The position numbers and the translations under genes are program-made. Below the pieces are notes generated by a model that was not told the origin of the DNA, ran no database searches, and worked only from the letters and a program-made list of their open reading frames with translations. Shown piece after piece: positions 38,712-49,718 of a DNA stretch of 64,000 nucleotides; the first letter of the stretch is position 1; each line of letters starts with the position of its first letter. This stretch comes from Tricholomella constricta (Eukaryota > Basidiomycota > Agaricomycetes > Agaricales > Lyophyllaceae), in NCBI GenBank assembly GCA_013368375.1, contig JAACJP010000039.1, positions 248,001 through 312,000 on the forward strand, given 5' to 3'.

Positions 38712-38723
38712 GGGCCCATAACC
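38712..38723 (-). other. Copia primer-binding site (initiator tRNA-Met anticodon arm)
   Basis: Directly after the 5' LTR the element strand reads GGTTATGGGCCC. The complement, GGGCCCATAACC, matches the anticodon arm of eukaryotic initiator tRNA-Met, not its 3' end. This is the half-tRNA priming known from Drosophila copia. Confidence 0.7.
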
Positions 38724-39026
38724 TGTTGCGAATAGACTCAGCCGTGTGTAGGTGAACGACTCGTATTAGTATGTACCTGTTGCGAATAGACTAGATACGG
38801 GTAAGTATTCGGTTCTCGTTGTAAGTAATAATAGACATACCTCAGCCGTGTGTAGGTGAACGACTGAGGTATCTGGTATCTGCGATCGTCCGAATACTTG
38901 GTACTGTACAGTACCAAATATGCCTCCGTCCCTCTCCTGTTCTTTTATCCTCTGGGCGAGTGGATGGGCGCATCACGCGCGTCCCACGTGATCCCGACGC
39001 GTCCAGCGCGAATCCCTTTTCCAACA
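38724..39026 (-). repeat. 5' LTR of the Copia element
   Basis: 303 bp, identical by eye to 34097-34399; contains the promoter for minus-strand transcription. The 20-bp palindrome recurs at 38898-38917. Confidence 0.95.
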
Positions 39027-39031
39027 TGCTC

Positions 39032-39743
39032 TCTTGTTCTGTCTTCTAGCGTTACGGATAAGGTTGTAAAACGCCTGACTTGGTCATCTCAACGTCTCTT
39101 CCCACATGGCTACATTTGGCGCATGGTCGCATGCATCACGCTATTGCCCTCTCCGTGACTCGACTATGGAGCCCTCAGAACATGCGCAGCTAGCTTACGA
39201 GTCAAGCGACGACGTAGCCGCCCTCTTTCTCCGGTTTTAAGGATCTTTCCGCTCAATGACTCTATATATCCTGAAAGCTGTTCAAATGTGGGCAATTTTC
39301 TGTACTTGTCACTGCTATTATATGTGCGTCTTCTTGAAACAGGACATTCTGTTCATGATACCAGATTTAGGCCTTGTTCAACTGACAGGCTTCAACGTTT
39401 TGACCAAACCTGGCCGTTTGACCCACGTGATCGTACCGGAACCGAAAATGATGGGCCCACAGCTGTCCACAGCACCTGCACTGCCGAATCCCATTTCACT
39501 GCTGCAACATGGACGACCGCCTTATCAGCCTCTGTCTGGCCCCAAGTTTCAACGGTCACAATCTTTCCCTTTGTTCGGGATAGTCGTATCGACGTGCCCG
39601 ACGACCATCCGAGGAACAACAACTTCAAGTACTTTCCGGGGCGCCACAATAGATAACAAGACCTGCGGATGACTCTAGAAGCAACAAAAAAACAAAGAAA
39701 TCTGAAGCCTGATATAGTGACCGCCTCTCACAACGCCCACTCA
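39032..39743. other. No gene recognised; promoter region of the next F-box gene
   Basis: Open frames here lack motifs. The region ends at the ATG of the gene starting at 39744. Confidence 0.4.
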
Positions 39744-41895
39744 ATGGCTCAGGTACGTCCCTCCCAAAACCTTCGATCCACGCTCGAGCAATTTTGACTG
39801 ACTCGTGAATGGTTGTTCACAGTCTGCAAGAAATTCTTCTCAATTTAAACCCAGTGACCTTGTTCCCTGGAGTCTCCTCACGCGATGTCAGCGCGGTTTT
39901 TCCAAAAAATTCACGAACGTGGTTCGGGACCATGATTTTGTGTATTCTCCGGAATATCTGAGGGATTGCGACTACGAAGAGACAATTGTTGGTTCCCTTG
40001 AACAACCGCAACCATCATCGGACCTACGGAATATTAACAATAGCAGCTCAACACTCGTCGTTCACACTGCACACCGTCCCTACCCATGCGCTCCCTGCGG
40101 CCGGTTCGCTCACCTCCGCTGGACAGACTTCAACGAAACCTTTGAAATGGTTGAGAAGGATTCCCCAGGCACATTTCCTCCTCCTCCTCCTAAAACACCA
40201 GTAAAACAGGTTAATGCTTCTAAACCCACCTACGGCGATCAGGCCAGCTGGCGTTCGCGGCTAGTTCGTGATGTTCCCCTCGATATCAGCGAGGACACCC
40301 CAAGCACACCTCCTCCTCCTCCTCCTAAAACACCAGTAAAGCAGGATAATGCTTTTGAAGCCACCTACGGCGATCAGGCTAGCTGGCGTTCTATCACTAC
40401 GCGGCTATTTCGTGATGTTCCCCTCGATATCAGCGACGAAGGAAGCCGAGTCACCTCACGGCACTCTTATACTTATCCAGCCGTGCTATCGAGCACAAGG
40501 GAAGGGATGTCTCTCAACACAGGCGTTACGAGGTATATAACCCGAGATTTATCCTCGATCGCTGTCCAGGATACCCATCGGATGCCATATCTACCACCCA
40601 AGATCCTCAAGGAAATTTTCTTTTATTGCCTTCCCTCCGACAGCCTCCAGAAACCCTGCGCTCGCGAGGCACCGATGTCCCTTACTCAAGTCTGCGTATT
40701 GTGGCGCGAAGTTGCTCTATCACAGCCCGTTCTATGGGCAGCATTCGGTTTACGTCCTATGGGTGGAAGGGATGCAAGAGCACCCGACACACTATTCAAA
40801 CTCTGGCTTGACCGATCTGGAACACATCCTCTCACCCTTGACCTTTCCTCGCTTATGTATACGCGAACCACAAGAAACCTGGCGTTGGCGAACTCAAACC
40901 GCTGGCGCCATGTTATCCTTTGCTTAAACGCACAGACAGGACCTGTTTTTTTGAAATTCTCTGGGCAGAATGCGACTCTTCTGGACAATATTGAGCTTTT
41001 CATCACTGATGTCAGTGACTGGGACGTGGACCGATTGCCCTCAATACTGCAATCTTTTCCTAGGGTCCACCGCATGACATTTCACGACGGTCTGCCAGAA
41101 ACATTCAAGGATCTGTCCTGGCCTAATCTAACCCATCTCACCATCAACGGGCACTGCACAACCTACGAATGTCGCCCTTTACTACGGCGATGCCCTCGGC
41201 TTGAATCTTTCGCCGTACTCTGCGACCTGGCGCCTCTCGAAGCTGTCCCCATCTGCCGGCCAATTACTCTCCGCCACTTGTCTACACTTACTCTCGAGGC
41301 AGACGAACCCAGCGAGCTCCTGGACTTCCTCACCCTTCCGGCACTACGGACCCTCCACATCGCCAAGCCCAGGACTTGCGGCTCACTACGAAACCTCGAA
41401 GGGCGCTCAAGCTGCAACATCGAGACCTTGACACTCCTGGGCGACGATTCGGACGAACAATCAGGGGACGATGTTTTAGTTTACCTTCGCCTGCCCTGCT
41501 TTCAGTCTCTCCGGTCGCTCACTCTGACGGCGGGGGTATCTGACGAGCTCATGCTTGCACTGAAGTGGACGCCTCGTTCTGACGGAGGGGGCTGCTTCTT
41601 GTCGGAATTGACAGAGCTTTCGTTGACGAATTGTACGACGACGGATGGAATATTGGCGCGTACGATTGCATCGAGGTGGTGTACTGACCTGCAGGGTGTT
41701 CCACGTTTTCCGGTGTCGTTGGAACGAGTTGATGTTTATTATCTCGCTGAAGGTGATATAGATGATGCGTACGCCCGGCTTGAGGCGGACTATGAACGTG
41801 ATATTTCATTGTTTAAGGACCTTGCTGAAGAAGGGCTTTGTGTAACGTGGGGTGTATCTCATTTCCAGCTTCTCGAAGAGCAGGTGGTAGGCTGA
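39744..41895 (+). CDS. F-box/leucine-rich protein
   Basis: Exon 1 is only nine bases (ATG GCT CAG, 39744-39752), then an intron (GTACGT to CAG, 39753-39822) and one long exon 39823-41895, giving about 693 residues. The first 240 residues are low-complexity and contain a tandem duplication of about 48 residues, each copy with a proline run and 'KTPVKQ', 'TYGDQASWRS' and 'RDVPLDIS'. The F-box follows ('YLPPKILKEIFFYCLPSD' to 'LTQVCVLWREVALSQPVLW'), as in the large Agaricomycete F-box family, then leucine-rich segments to the C-terminus ('LPSILQSFPRVHRMTF', 'PALRTLHIAKP', 'FLSELTELSLTNC'). It probably recruits substrates to an SCF ubiquitin ligase. The substrate is unknown. Confidence 0.85.
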
Positions 41896-42305
41896 CTAGA
41901 TCAAGGACTATGTAATGTAAAAGTGGCTATGTATCGCATGTATATTGTCCTATACTTTAAGCTTTAAGTAAAGCATTGATAGGATGTGCAATTGACAACG
42001 TGATCTAGAGAGCTGCTAGAGAGTAAGGTTGTGAAGAATCCTTAGCATCACTGTCCTTGTCTATTTCGCGGTAGCGTTGATCGACTGTCATCTACTGGTT
42101 CGTCCACGGTCCAGCGCCGAGTGCCGCATGATCAGGTGACGATGAAGTAACATTCATAAGCCTCCGGTGAGCATTGATAGTAAGTACATTTCAGCACCGA
42201 AATATACTGCGGGCCTCTTCATCATTAGCCAGACCTCAACGGTTATTGTGATCCACGGCGTTGACGAGGACCCGTCAAAGCTCAGCACCGACAAGCGTAA
42301 AGGCA
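41896..42305. other. No gene recognised
   Basis: Intergenic; presumably 3' end of the F-box gene and promoter of the GT90 gene. Confidence 0.4.
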
Positions 42306-44689
42306 ATGACATCGACAGCAAATACGGACAAACCGACACGTTTTCGGCAAGTCGCGCTCCCTCGGGCTCGCCTCGAATACACCGACGTCGAGAACGCCAG
42401 CGGCGGCGACGCTCTCCACACGACGACCATGCGCCCTAAGAGGCGCGAGCCCATGAGATGGATGGGCCATAACAGCGGTTATATCTTCATTGCCTGCGTG
42501 TTTCTTCTCTTCATGCGGGCTGGCTTTTACGCGGGGAATAACCACCGAAAAGACGATGCGTATGCTGAGGACTACAAAGCGGATGGTAGCTGGCTGCCTA
42601 TGACCAGCACGCTGTTACCCTTCTCAACAGATGGCCGGGCACCAGCTTCGGTCAAGGAGCATCCGATTCCGAAACTCATGGAGGAGGCCGAAGCGAAGTT
42701 CAGGCAGAAGCTGGCGGGGCAGAGCAAGACACTGAAGGCTGCCGTGGCGGAGTACAGGAAAAGATATAAGAGGGACCCTCCGAGGGGATTTGACGGCTGG
42801 TGGAAGTTCGCGCAGAAGCATAGGGTCAAATTGGTGGATGATTATGATGGATTGGTCGCTGACTTGGCGCCGTTTTGGGAGCTCTCGGGGGAGGAACTGA
42901 GGAGGAGAGCGGTACAGGTATGTTATATTTTGCCTTAGAACCTAACGGGCACCGACCGTATTGTAAGGTCGGGGAGCTGCCCTCGATCGACCTCGTTCGT
43001 ATCAAAGACGGCAAGGCTTCTACCTTGAAATTAAACCACGACTTTGATGACTCGGAGGTCAGCGCACGAGCGAATGGTTTCCGTGCTATGCTCTCCAAGT
43101 TCGCGCACACAGTAAGCACAAAGCTCTAGACTTTCATTAAGCATATCTGAATCGAATTTACCAGCTCCCAGATATGGACTTTCCTATCAACGCAAAAGCC
43201 GAAGGTCGTGTCCTTGTGCCTTGGGAGCACCGTAAGTACCCCAATCTTACTCTACAGGATTCGTCAGGTGAGCACGTCCGCGCATCCATTGAAATTGTGC
43301 GCTAACGTAGTCAAATCAGCTGGTGTTGAAGCCATGCTAAACGGACCTTTCCAGCCCGACTGGGGCAACCACGGCACCGTCTGGGAAGCCTGGCGCCGCA
43401 CCTGTGACCCCACCTCGGCTGCACGACGCGTATTCGCCTCCCTCCGTAACTCCTTCACCCACCAGATCCGGAATTACTTCTCCTCATCCCCCGTTGGGGC
43501 GGGATCCGATTTCAGATTCGTCACCACCACCTCGGCGTCGACGATCGACTTCTGCGAACGGCCGTATGAGCACTATACGCAAGGTCACTTTTTCTCTGAC
43601 TGGCGCACCATTCTCGCCTTGTATCCTGTTTTTAGTCCAGCGAGGGCGAAGGGATTTTTGGATATCAAGATACCTAGTCACTACTACTATGGAAGTACGA
43701 AGAGGTATACGTACGGGTGGGATGCGATCAATTTGGAATTGAAGGAGGTCGATGATATGGACGTCCCTTGGGAACAGAAAATTGACAAGATCTTCTGGAG
43801 GGGTGCGACGACCGGTGGGGGTAGTCATCCGCCTGGTTTCTCGCCCCAGTATCAGAGACATAGGTGGGTGCCTCCTAGTCGCTTAACGGCCTCCCCGACT
43901 GACCTGATTCCTCAGGTTCCTTCGCATGGCATCCGACAAATCCGATACCAATCGCACCGTCACGTTCGCGCATCCGCAATCTTCAAAATACTATGTATCA
44001 GCCCCCGTCCCCGTGGCACACCTTAACAAGGAAACCATGGACACGGCCTTTGTCAAAGCGGTCTCCCCAGAGTCATACCCAGGTGGACTTAAGGCTCTCA
44101 TGGAATCACATCGTTTTGGCGACTCTGTGCCGCTGGGGAAACACTGGTCGTACAAGTACCTCATCGACTTGGACGGCATGAGCTATAGCGGAAGGTTCAT
44201 GGCGTTTTTGGCCAGCGATAGCGTGCCAATAAAGGCGACAGTCTACGAGGAGTATTTTAGTGACTGGATCCAACCTTGGTACGTCTTTCAGCTTCAAATT
44301 CTATCATTTACTATATTGACTGATGTCGGCGAATCAGGGTCCATTTTATTCCGCTCTCTTCATCTTACAGAGAGATCTATAATATCCATGCGTATTTCTC
44401 TGGGCCCACACGCTCTGCACTTGAAGCCTTAAACTCGACGCTCCTCGAGCTCACTCCGCAGAGGCGACGGAATACCGAGGGCGACAGACGGCTGCGCAGA
44501 ATCGCGAGAGCGGGCAAACAATGGAAAAAGACCATTGGCCGGACGATCGATATGGAAGGTGAGCCGTCTACACTGCGATTGCAGGCGTTGGTAAACTGAT
44601 GTCACCACTCAGTGTATGTGTATCGACTCGCTATAGAATGGGCGCGCCTCTGGTCTGACGACCGTGGATCGATGAGTTTTTCGCTTTGA
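42306..44689 (+). CDS. CAP10/GT90-family glycosyltransferase
   Basis: Seven exons close in phase: 42306-42917, 42968-43111, 43165-43267, 43320-43863, 43916-44278, 44338-44558, 44613-44689 (687 residues). A short basic N-terminus precedes one membrane anchor ('YIFIACVFLLFMRAGFYAG'), making a type II Golgi protein. The catalytic part matches CAP10/GT90: 'RDPPRGFDGWWKFAQKH', 'ADLAPFWELSGEELRRR', 'FPINAKAEGRVLVPWEH', 'GGPxxPDWG'-like 'NGPFQPDWGNHGTVWEAW', 'LDGMSYSGRFMAFLASDS', 'YFSDWIQPW'. The family includes the cryptococcal capsule xylosyltransferase and animal protein O-glucosyl/xylosyltransferases; the sugar used here cannot be told. ATG 42306 was chosen because the coding-like 'RARLEYTDVENASGG' precedes the next ATG at 42429, which has a better start context. 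Confidence 0.88.
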
Positions 44690-45342
44690 CATTTCCACCC
44701 TCCTCCACCTTGCTATGAATTTGGACGATCGCTACATTCGTTACCACCACCGCCACCCATAAGTAGATATCCAGTACCATTTTGCCTCTTTGGATCAGAG
44801 GATTTCACTACCACCCCCATTGCATTGTAACATTATCATTATTGCACGCGCACTACTTATCTCTTGACATTAATCAAATGGTATATCCTGTATTTGCCAT
44901 CCGTTCGTGCTCTCGATATTCCTCGACGGGGCTATTTACTGGGGATTCGTTTTTGACAGCTTTTGTGAGTTCTTTTGTGATTTATTGTCCACGTCTACTT
45001 ACCTTGATGACTTTAGACAACAAAAGGTGCCCTCAATTGAACCGAAGTCTACGCCATGTGTATGACCGCGTCGATGCTTTTACTTTCTCCGTATACAAAT
45101 TGAGTATATGCCTAGCCAGTTCTGTATTCAAGTTCGAGTGGTTGATCGATGAGCCAGCTGGTCAGCAGGTACGACTTCCTACTCTAGTCCTTCCAATCGA
45201 TGATGATACCTAATCTGATCATCGGGCACGTTGTCGCTGGATGGTAAACCTTGTGTTCCTTGTCATCATATAGCCAGGCTTCCCAGCATCTCGCTTCCCA
45301 GGTACCTCCAGGTGCTGGATCTCCAAGCCATTTGCCGTGACC
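44690..45342. other. No gene recognised
   Basis: Intergenic. A 143-codon frame (44782-45213) has no motif and begins at no convincing start. Confidence 0.4.
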
Positions 45343-46946
45343 ATGTTCGCTCGACCTCATAGCCGCGCAGGAGGTTCACGCTGCGCCTCCCCCGTACCCT
45401 CTACAGTCAGCTACTCTTCCGATGGCATGCCATATTTCAAATCGCCATCAACAAGCGCCTCTGAATTCGAAATTGAACGCGTACCGAAGTCGGCGTCACA
45501 GCGTCGGTCTCTACCTTTCGCTGAACCAGGATACGAGAATGATACAGCGTTTCGTGGTTATGTCTCGCGACTTTTGTCATTAACAAGCAGCCCCTTCTCG
45601 GTTGCTGGCCGTGTGGTACTGGACGTATCCCAGTTGACTATATTTTTCCGTACGAAGGTACTTATCACTCCTCTCCTAGAGGATCGGGACGCTGACGTTG
45701 GATGCAGAGTGGAATCACACACTCTTTAGATTTTCCCGTTGACGTCGAATATAGCATGCCCCCGCCTCTGGAGGTCCTCATCGGGACTTGCAGGCCCCAC
45801 CAAACCGCCGAGTTCGTTGAATTCCCTAAACGCCAATCATTATTTTATCCCACAAACCTCCCTGTCAACTCTTCGTTGGACCTGACTAGCCACCCCATCA
45901 TGGATGCCGTGCGCAACACCCTATTCCCAAATTTGCCTCCCGGGCATTATATCACAGCTGTAAGAGACAAGCTCGAAGTCGTGGACACCGGCAGCCGTAT
46001 GGCTCCTCAGCCTCGCTCATTAAGGAAAGACGGCCGAGCAGCAACGATCCTCGTAACTCTCCCTTCACGATTCGAAGGCGGGGCCCTCATCATCCACGCC
46101 CTCGAGGGCGACCATGAGAAGTATCTCGGTAAAGGCAGCAGAGCCGACGAGATCGAGTGGACGGCCTTTCTCCCCGACTGCGAATACGAGATCGAGCCTG
46201 TCGTCCGGGGGTGCCGCATCTCGCTGAGCTACAGCGTCTTCCTCAGGACCCTGGGCCCATGTGGTCCGGAACCCCTCATTCGCCCCAGCGACGAGTTCCT
46301 CGACCGCCTGGCTCCTGTCCTCAACCTGTCTCGCGGGCGCAAGGTCGCCTTTTATCTTGAGTTCGACTACGCGATTAATCCCGCGGAGGCGTTGGCAGAT
46401 GCTGTAGTTCCGATCGTGCGTATTATTCCTTCTCCTTCGAATATACAAGAACTTATGAGATACTGATAGCTGAGAGGCGGAGATTCTATTCTGTACCATG
46501 CGATCAAGCTGTATAAACTCGCTCCAGAGCTGCATTGGACCGCGGGCGGGTACATCTGGCCCGTCGACCGCACCGTCGACTTTGTCAGCGACGACATCGC
46601 CGGAGCTCCTTTCCAGAGCGCCGCCCTACCGCTGGGAAGAATGCCGTTCGGTGTCCTCAACGGGGCTACCACCAGTCCCCGATCGGCTGCTGTGCCCCCC
46701 ATCCGCGGTCCTTTCAGTAATAACGCCTCTTCCACTTACTCTGACGCAGGAGACGAGGAGGTTAATAATCTCCGTTCGAAGGTGGAGGATAGCGGGGCGG
46801 TCCCGCTGGCGGAGGCTGATGTCATTATTTTGACGGATTGGAACGCGCCGGCGCCGGTTGCGGGGAAGGAAAGGGTATACTTCGTCTCGGGCGGGGAGCT
46901 GGAAAAGCTGGTTGTCAACGTGTTGTTGGTTGTCTACGTTCCGTAA
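45343..46946 (+). CDS. 2OG-Fe(II) oxygenase-like protein, metal ligands apparently lost
   Basis: Exons 45343-45657, 45708-46415 and 46470-46946 close in phase (499 residues). Residues about 195-280 resemble the core of fungal prolyl-4-hydroxylase-like 2OG-Fe(II) oxygenases: 'GRAATILVTLPSRFEGGALI', then 'IEWTAFLPDCEYEIEPVV' and 'GCRISLSYSVFL', corresponding to the family pattern 'TLVV.LPS...GG.L', '..A.F.DCEHEV.PV..G.R..L.Y'. At the usual distal histidine (DCEH) this protein has tyrosine (Y265), and no clear H-x-D precedes the core ('VVDTG' where 'HRDT' is expected). Catalysis is therefore doubtful. The C-terminal 150 residues ('HWTAGGYIWPVDRTVDFVSD', 'DVIILTDWNAP') are not recognised. Function unknown. 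Confidence 0.65.
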
Positions 46947-47283
46947 TCTTAATGATGCTACCTAGTACTGTGTATCCATATGCATGCATGCATGCCCCTC
47001 CTATGATGTTTTTGATGATACGAAATTACTTTTTTTCATTTCACTATGTTCATTGAAACTGGTATACAACAACAGATGTGAATTATCTAATATCTAAAGT
47101 GCATGCAGAATAGGTTATGATGGCGACTGATGGAATCCGAAAAATGATATATAGAGAGATGCAGACTACATATGAAACTATCGTGATGACCACTACGTAC
47201 TCTAAGGTCGCGTGAGAGTGGTATAGGTGGTTGGGGGAGGGGGGGAGGGGGGGGGGAGAGCAGGAATTGCTATGCTGGCATTC
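46947..47283. other. 3' intergenic region with a long G run
   Basis: Lies between convergent genes. A run of about 30 bases, almost all G on the plus strand (47231-47260), lies just beyond the stop of the phosphate permease gene. In that gene's RNA it would be C-rich. Confidence 0.5.
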
Positions 47284-49718
47284 TTAACGAACGAAATGCG
47301 GGGCATTGAGGATGATGCCCATGAGGCAACCTGACATTGTGCCGACGACGGGGACGGTGAGGACCCAGCCGAGGAAGATCCAAGCGAGAGCGCGCCAGTT
47401 GACCGAGCGCACTAGATTGAAAAAACGAGGTTAACATCATACGACTTTGTTGTTTAGAGAGAGATATACGCACAGTCATTGTTGCAAAGCGCGACACCCA
47501 GAGTTGCACCAGTGATGCACATGGTGGTGGAGACGGGAAGACCATATTGCGAGGCGAGGATGACGGTGATGGCAGCGCCTGTAGAGCGGGGACAGCGGAT
47601 TAGTACAGCGGACTGTAGTGACATAGTTAGGGCTTACCGAGTTCCATGGAGAAACCGCGCGAAGGCGAGTGGAGGGTGATCTTGTTACCGAGCACCTTCA
47701 TGATGTTGTAGCCGTATGTAGCAAGACCTACAGGATGGCATGTGATTAAGTTGCCTATGAAAGATTGAGAGAGAGAAGGGGGACGCACCGATAACGATCA
47801 TGGCGCCACCGAAAGCAAGGGTCCAGACAGGAACAGGGGCCTTTGAGGAGGCGGAGTCGCCGGTCTTCCATACGGAGTAAATGACAGCGAAGGGGCCGAT
47901 GGCGTTGGAGACGTCATTGGCACCATGGGCGAATGAGGCAGTGCAGGCGGTCAAAACTTGGACGAAGCTGAAAAGGTGCTCCACTTCGTTCGGGTATTGC
48001 TTGGCGCGCCTGTACATCTCAGCGATCCGACGGCCCTCTGCACTATCCGCTTTTCCAGCCTAGCATATAACATGAGTCATGCGAAATCTCCTCAGTAGAA
48101 ACGATGGACAAACCTGCGCAGCATGGATATCGATCGAGGTACCATGCGTAGCTACCTTCTTGAGGAAAGGAAGTGCCTTGTACCTGAGGCAAGCAGAATA
48201 TGTTAGCCAAATGAGCGCGGACGCAGTTGGTCTTTAAAATACCTTAGGATGATCCAAAGGTTCTTTGGCTCCGCCCAGGCACCTTCGATGGGGTGAGGGT
48301 CAACTTTCTCGACCTGGGCAGCGAGGGCACTGGCGTGGGGAACGGGAGCGGAGTCGTGGGAAGCCTTCTCGTTGGCGCTTTCCTCGTCAGAAGCCACGGC
48401 GGGGGCTGGAAGGATGAGTTAGAGGCTTGAACAACGAAATAAAATTCACCATACTTTGTTCTTGTTCATCCTTGACGATCCTGTAATCGGGAACAGCGGC
48501 GCCGACGTCCATTGTATGCGCATCAGCAGGGGCAGTCCTCCACCACAAAGCAGGTCCAAGGAAGAAGTGGTAGAAGCGGATGGCTGTAATGATTGTTAAG
48601 AATGTCCGATGCGCTTTACTGAAAAGCACGTACTGTAGTCCCTGCGGATGACTTTGCAGTAGACGTAAGGTAACCAGAAAATGATGGAAAGCGCCGCGAC
48701 GACAAGTGCTGTCACAACGATGGCGATGGCAGTGGTGGTCTTGGAGAGCTTGTTCAGCCCGAGACTAGGAGCGCCCTTGTAGACTAAATCGCAGAATAAG
48801 CGAAGAAACAAAAGCAAGCCAAAAAGGACTTACTGATGGACATGGTCATAACAGCAGCGACGGTGAAGAACACGAAGGGCGAAAAGACCAAGGTATAGAT
48901 GACCGGATTTTTACGGCTCAGGAGACCATGCTTGACGATGAGGTAGCAGACGCTCGCAAAGCCCGCAGCGATTCCAGGGGCTAAGACAACTAGATCAGGT
49001 TCCTGTTCCGAGTTTGATACTGACATGCATACCGATGAATATACCGGAAAAAATAGTCGCAAGACCCTTTCCGTTATTCCAGCCCCAGGTAACTGCATCG
49101 GTACCTCCCAGAGCGATACCAACACCAGCCACCGCGGAAACGACTATGCAAAGGGAGGAATATGATGAGGAAAGTCGATAAAAAAATTGATACGATGTGC
49201 ATACTTGAATAGGTCGTAGAGACCGGCCATGACATCCGGGTGCAGATCATAAGCCAGGTTGCCGAGACCGTGATAGCACAAACGAACGCGAGGAGCTGGA
49301 CACCAGCGTTTCCTTCGAAAACGGAAAGTTTCTGACAGGATACGTTAGTTAGGGGCTACTCTATGTAAGTGACATGGCCTACGATGATACCGTTCTTGAT
49401 GGTGTCCGAGACGCGAGCACCAACAAGCACAGCGCCCAAGAACTCACAGATAGCAGCCGCAAGGCAGGCCTGCTTCATAGTGAGTGACTTGGAACTGACA
49501 CTCGTTGCGAAGGAGCTGCGATGGAAAGTGAGCATGCTGAGTATCCGGTTCATTGAGTCATTAAACGTACTTCGCCACATCATTGGCACCAATGTTGAAC
49601 GCGTCAAGAGCCGCCTAACCAATCTATCAGGATTGCCAGAGGCCGAATAATAATGGAGACCACTTACGAATATGGTGCCAAAGGCGAACAGATAATCCCA
49701 CTGGTGGAGAGTAGGCAT
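47284..49718 (-). CDS. pho89: Sodium/phosphate symporter, PiT family (Pho89-like)
   Basis: Fourteen exons close in phase to 575 residues, the length of yeast Pho89: 49718-49668, 49614-49571, 49515-49383, 49331-49205, 49143-49033, 48989-48834, 48783-48634, 48583-48455, 48405-48243, 48183-48114, 48059-47789, 47727-47638, 47578-47474, 47411-47284. The two inverted PiT signature repeats are clear: 'AFNIGANDVANSFATSVSS' near the N-terminus and 'FAHGANDVSNAIGPFAVIYS' in the C-terminal half. About ten to twelve membrane helices flank a hydrophilic loop rich in Ala, Glu and Lys (exon 9). It imports inorganic phosphate with sodium at the plasma membrane and is normally induced by phosphate starvation (family knowledge; no Pho4 site was searched). 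Confidence 0.95.

Larger units (their letters stand above)
34097..39026 (-). mobile_element. Complete Ty1/Copia retrotransposon
   Basis: 4,930 bp in minus orientation, flanked by the 5-bp duplication TGCTC (34092-34096 and 39027-39031). Two 303-bp LTRs that look identical enclose one uninterrupted gag-pol frame. The integrase-before-reverse-transcriptase order defines Ty1/Copia. Primer site and polypurine tract are in place, so the copy is young and possibly active. Confidence 0.96.

Noticed and set aside
44782..45213. 143-codon plus-strand frame as a gene
   Set aside because: Lies in an intergenic gap, shows no family features and has no splice-compatible continuation.
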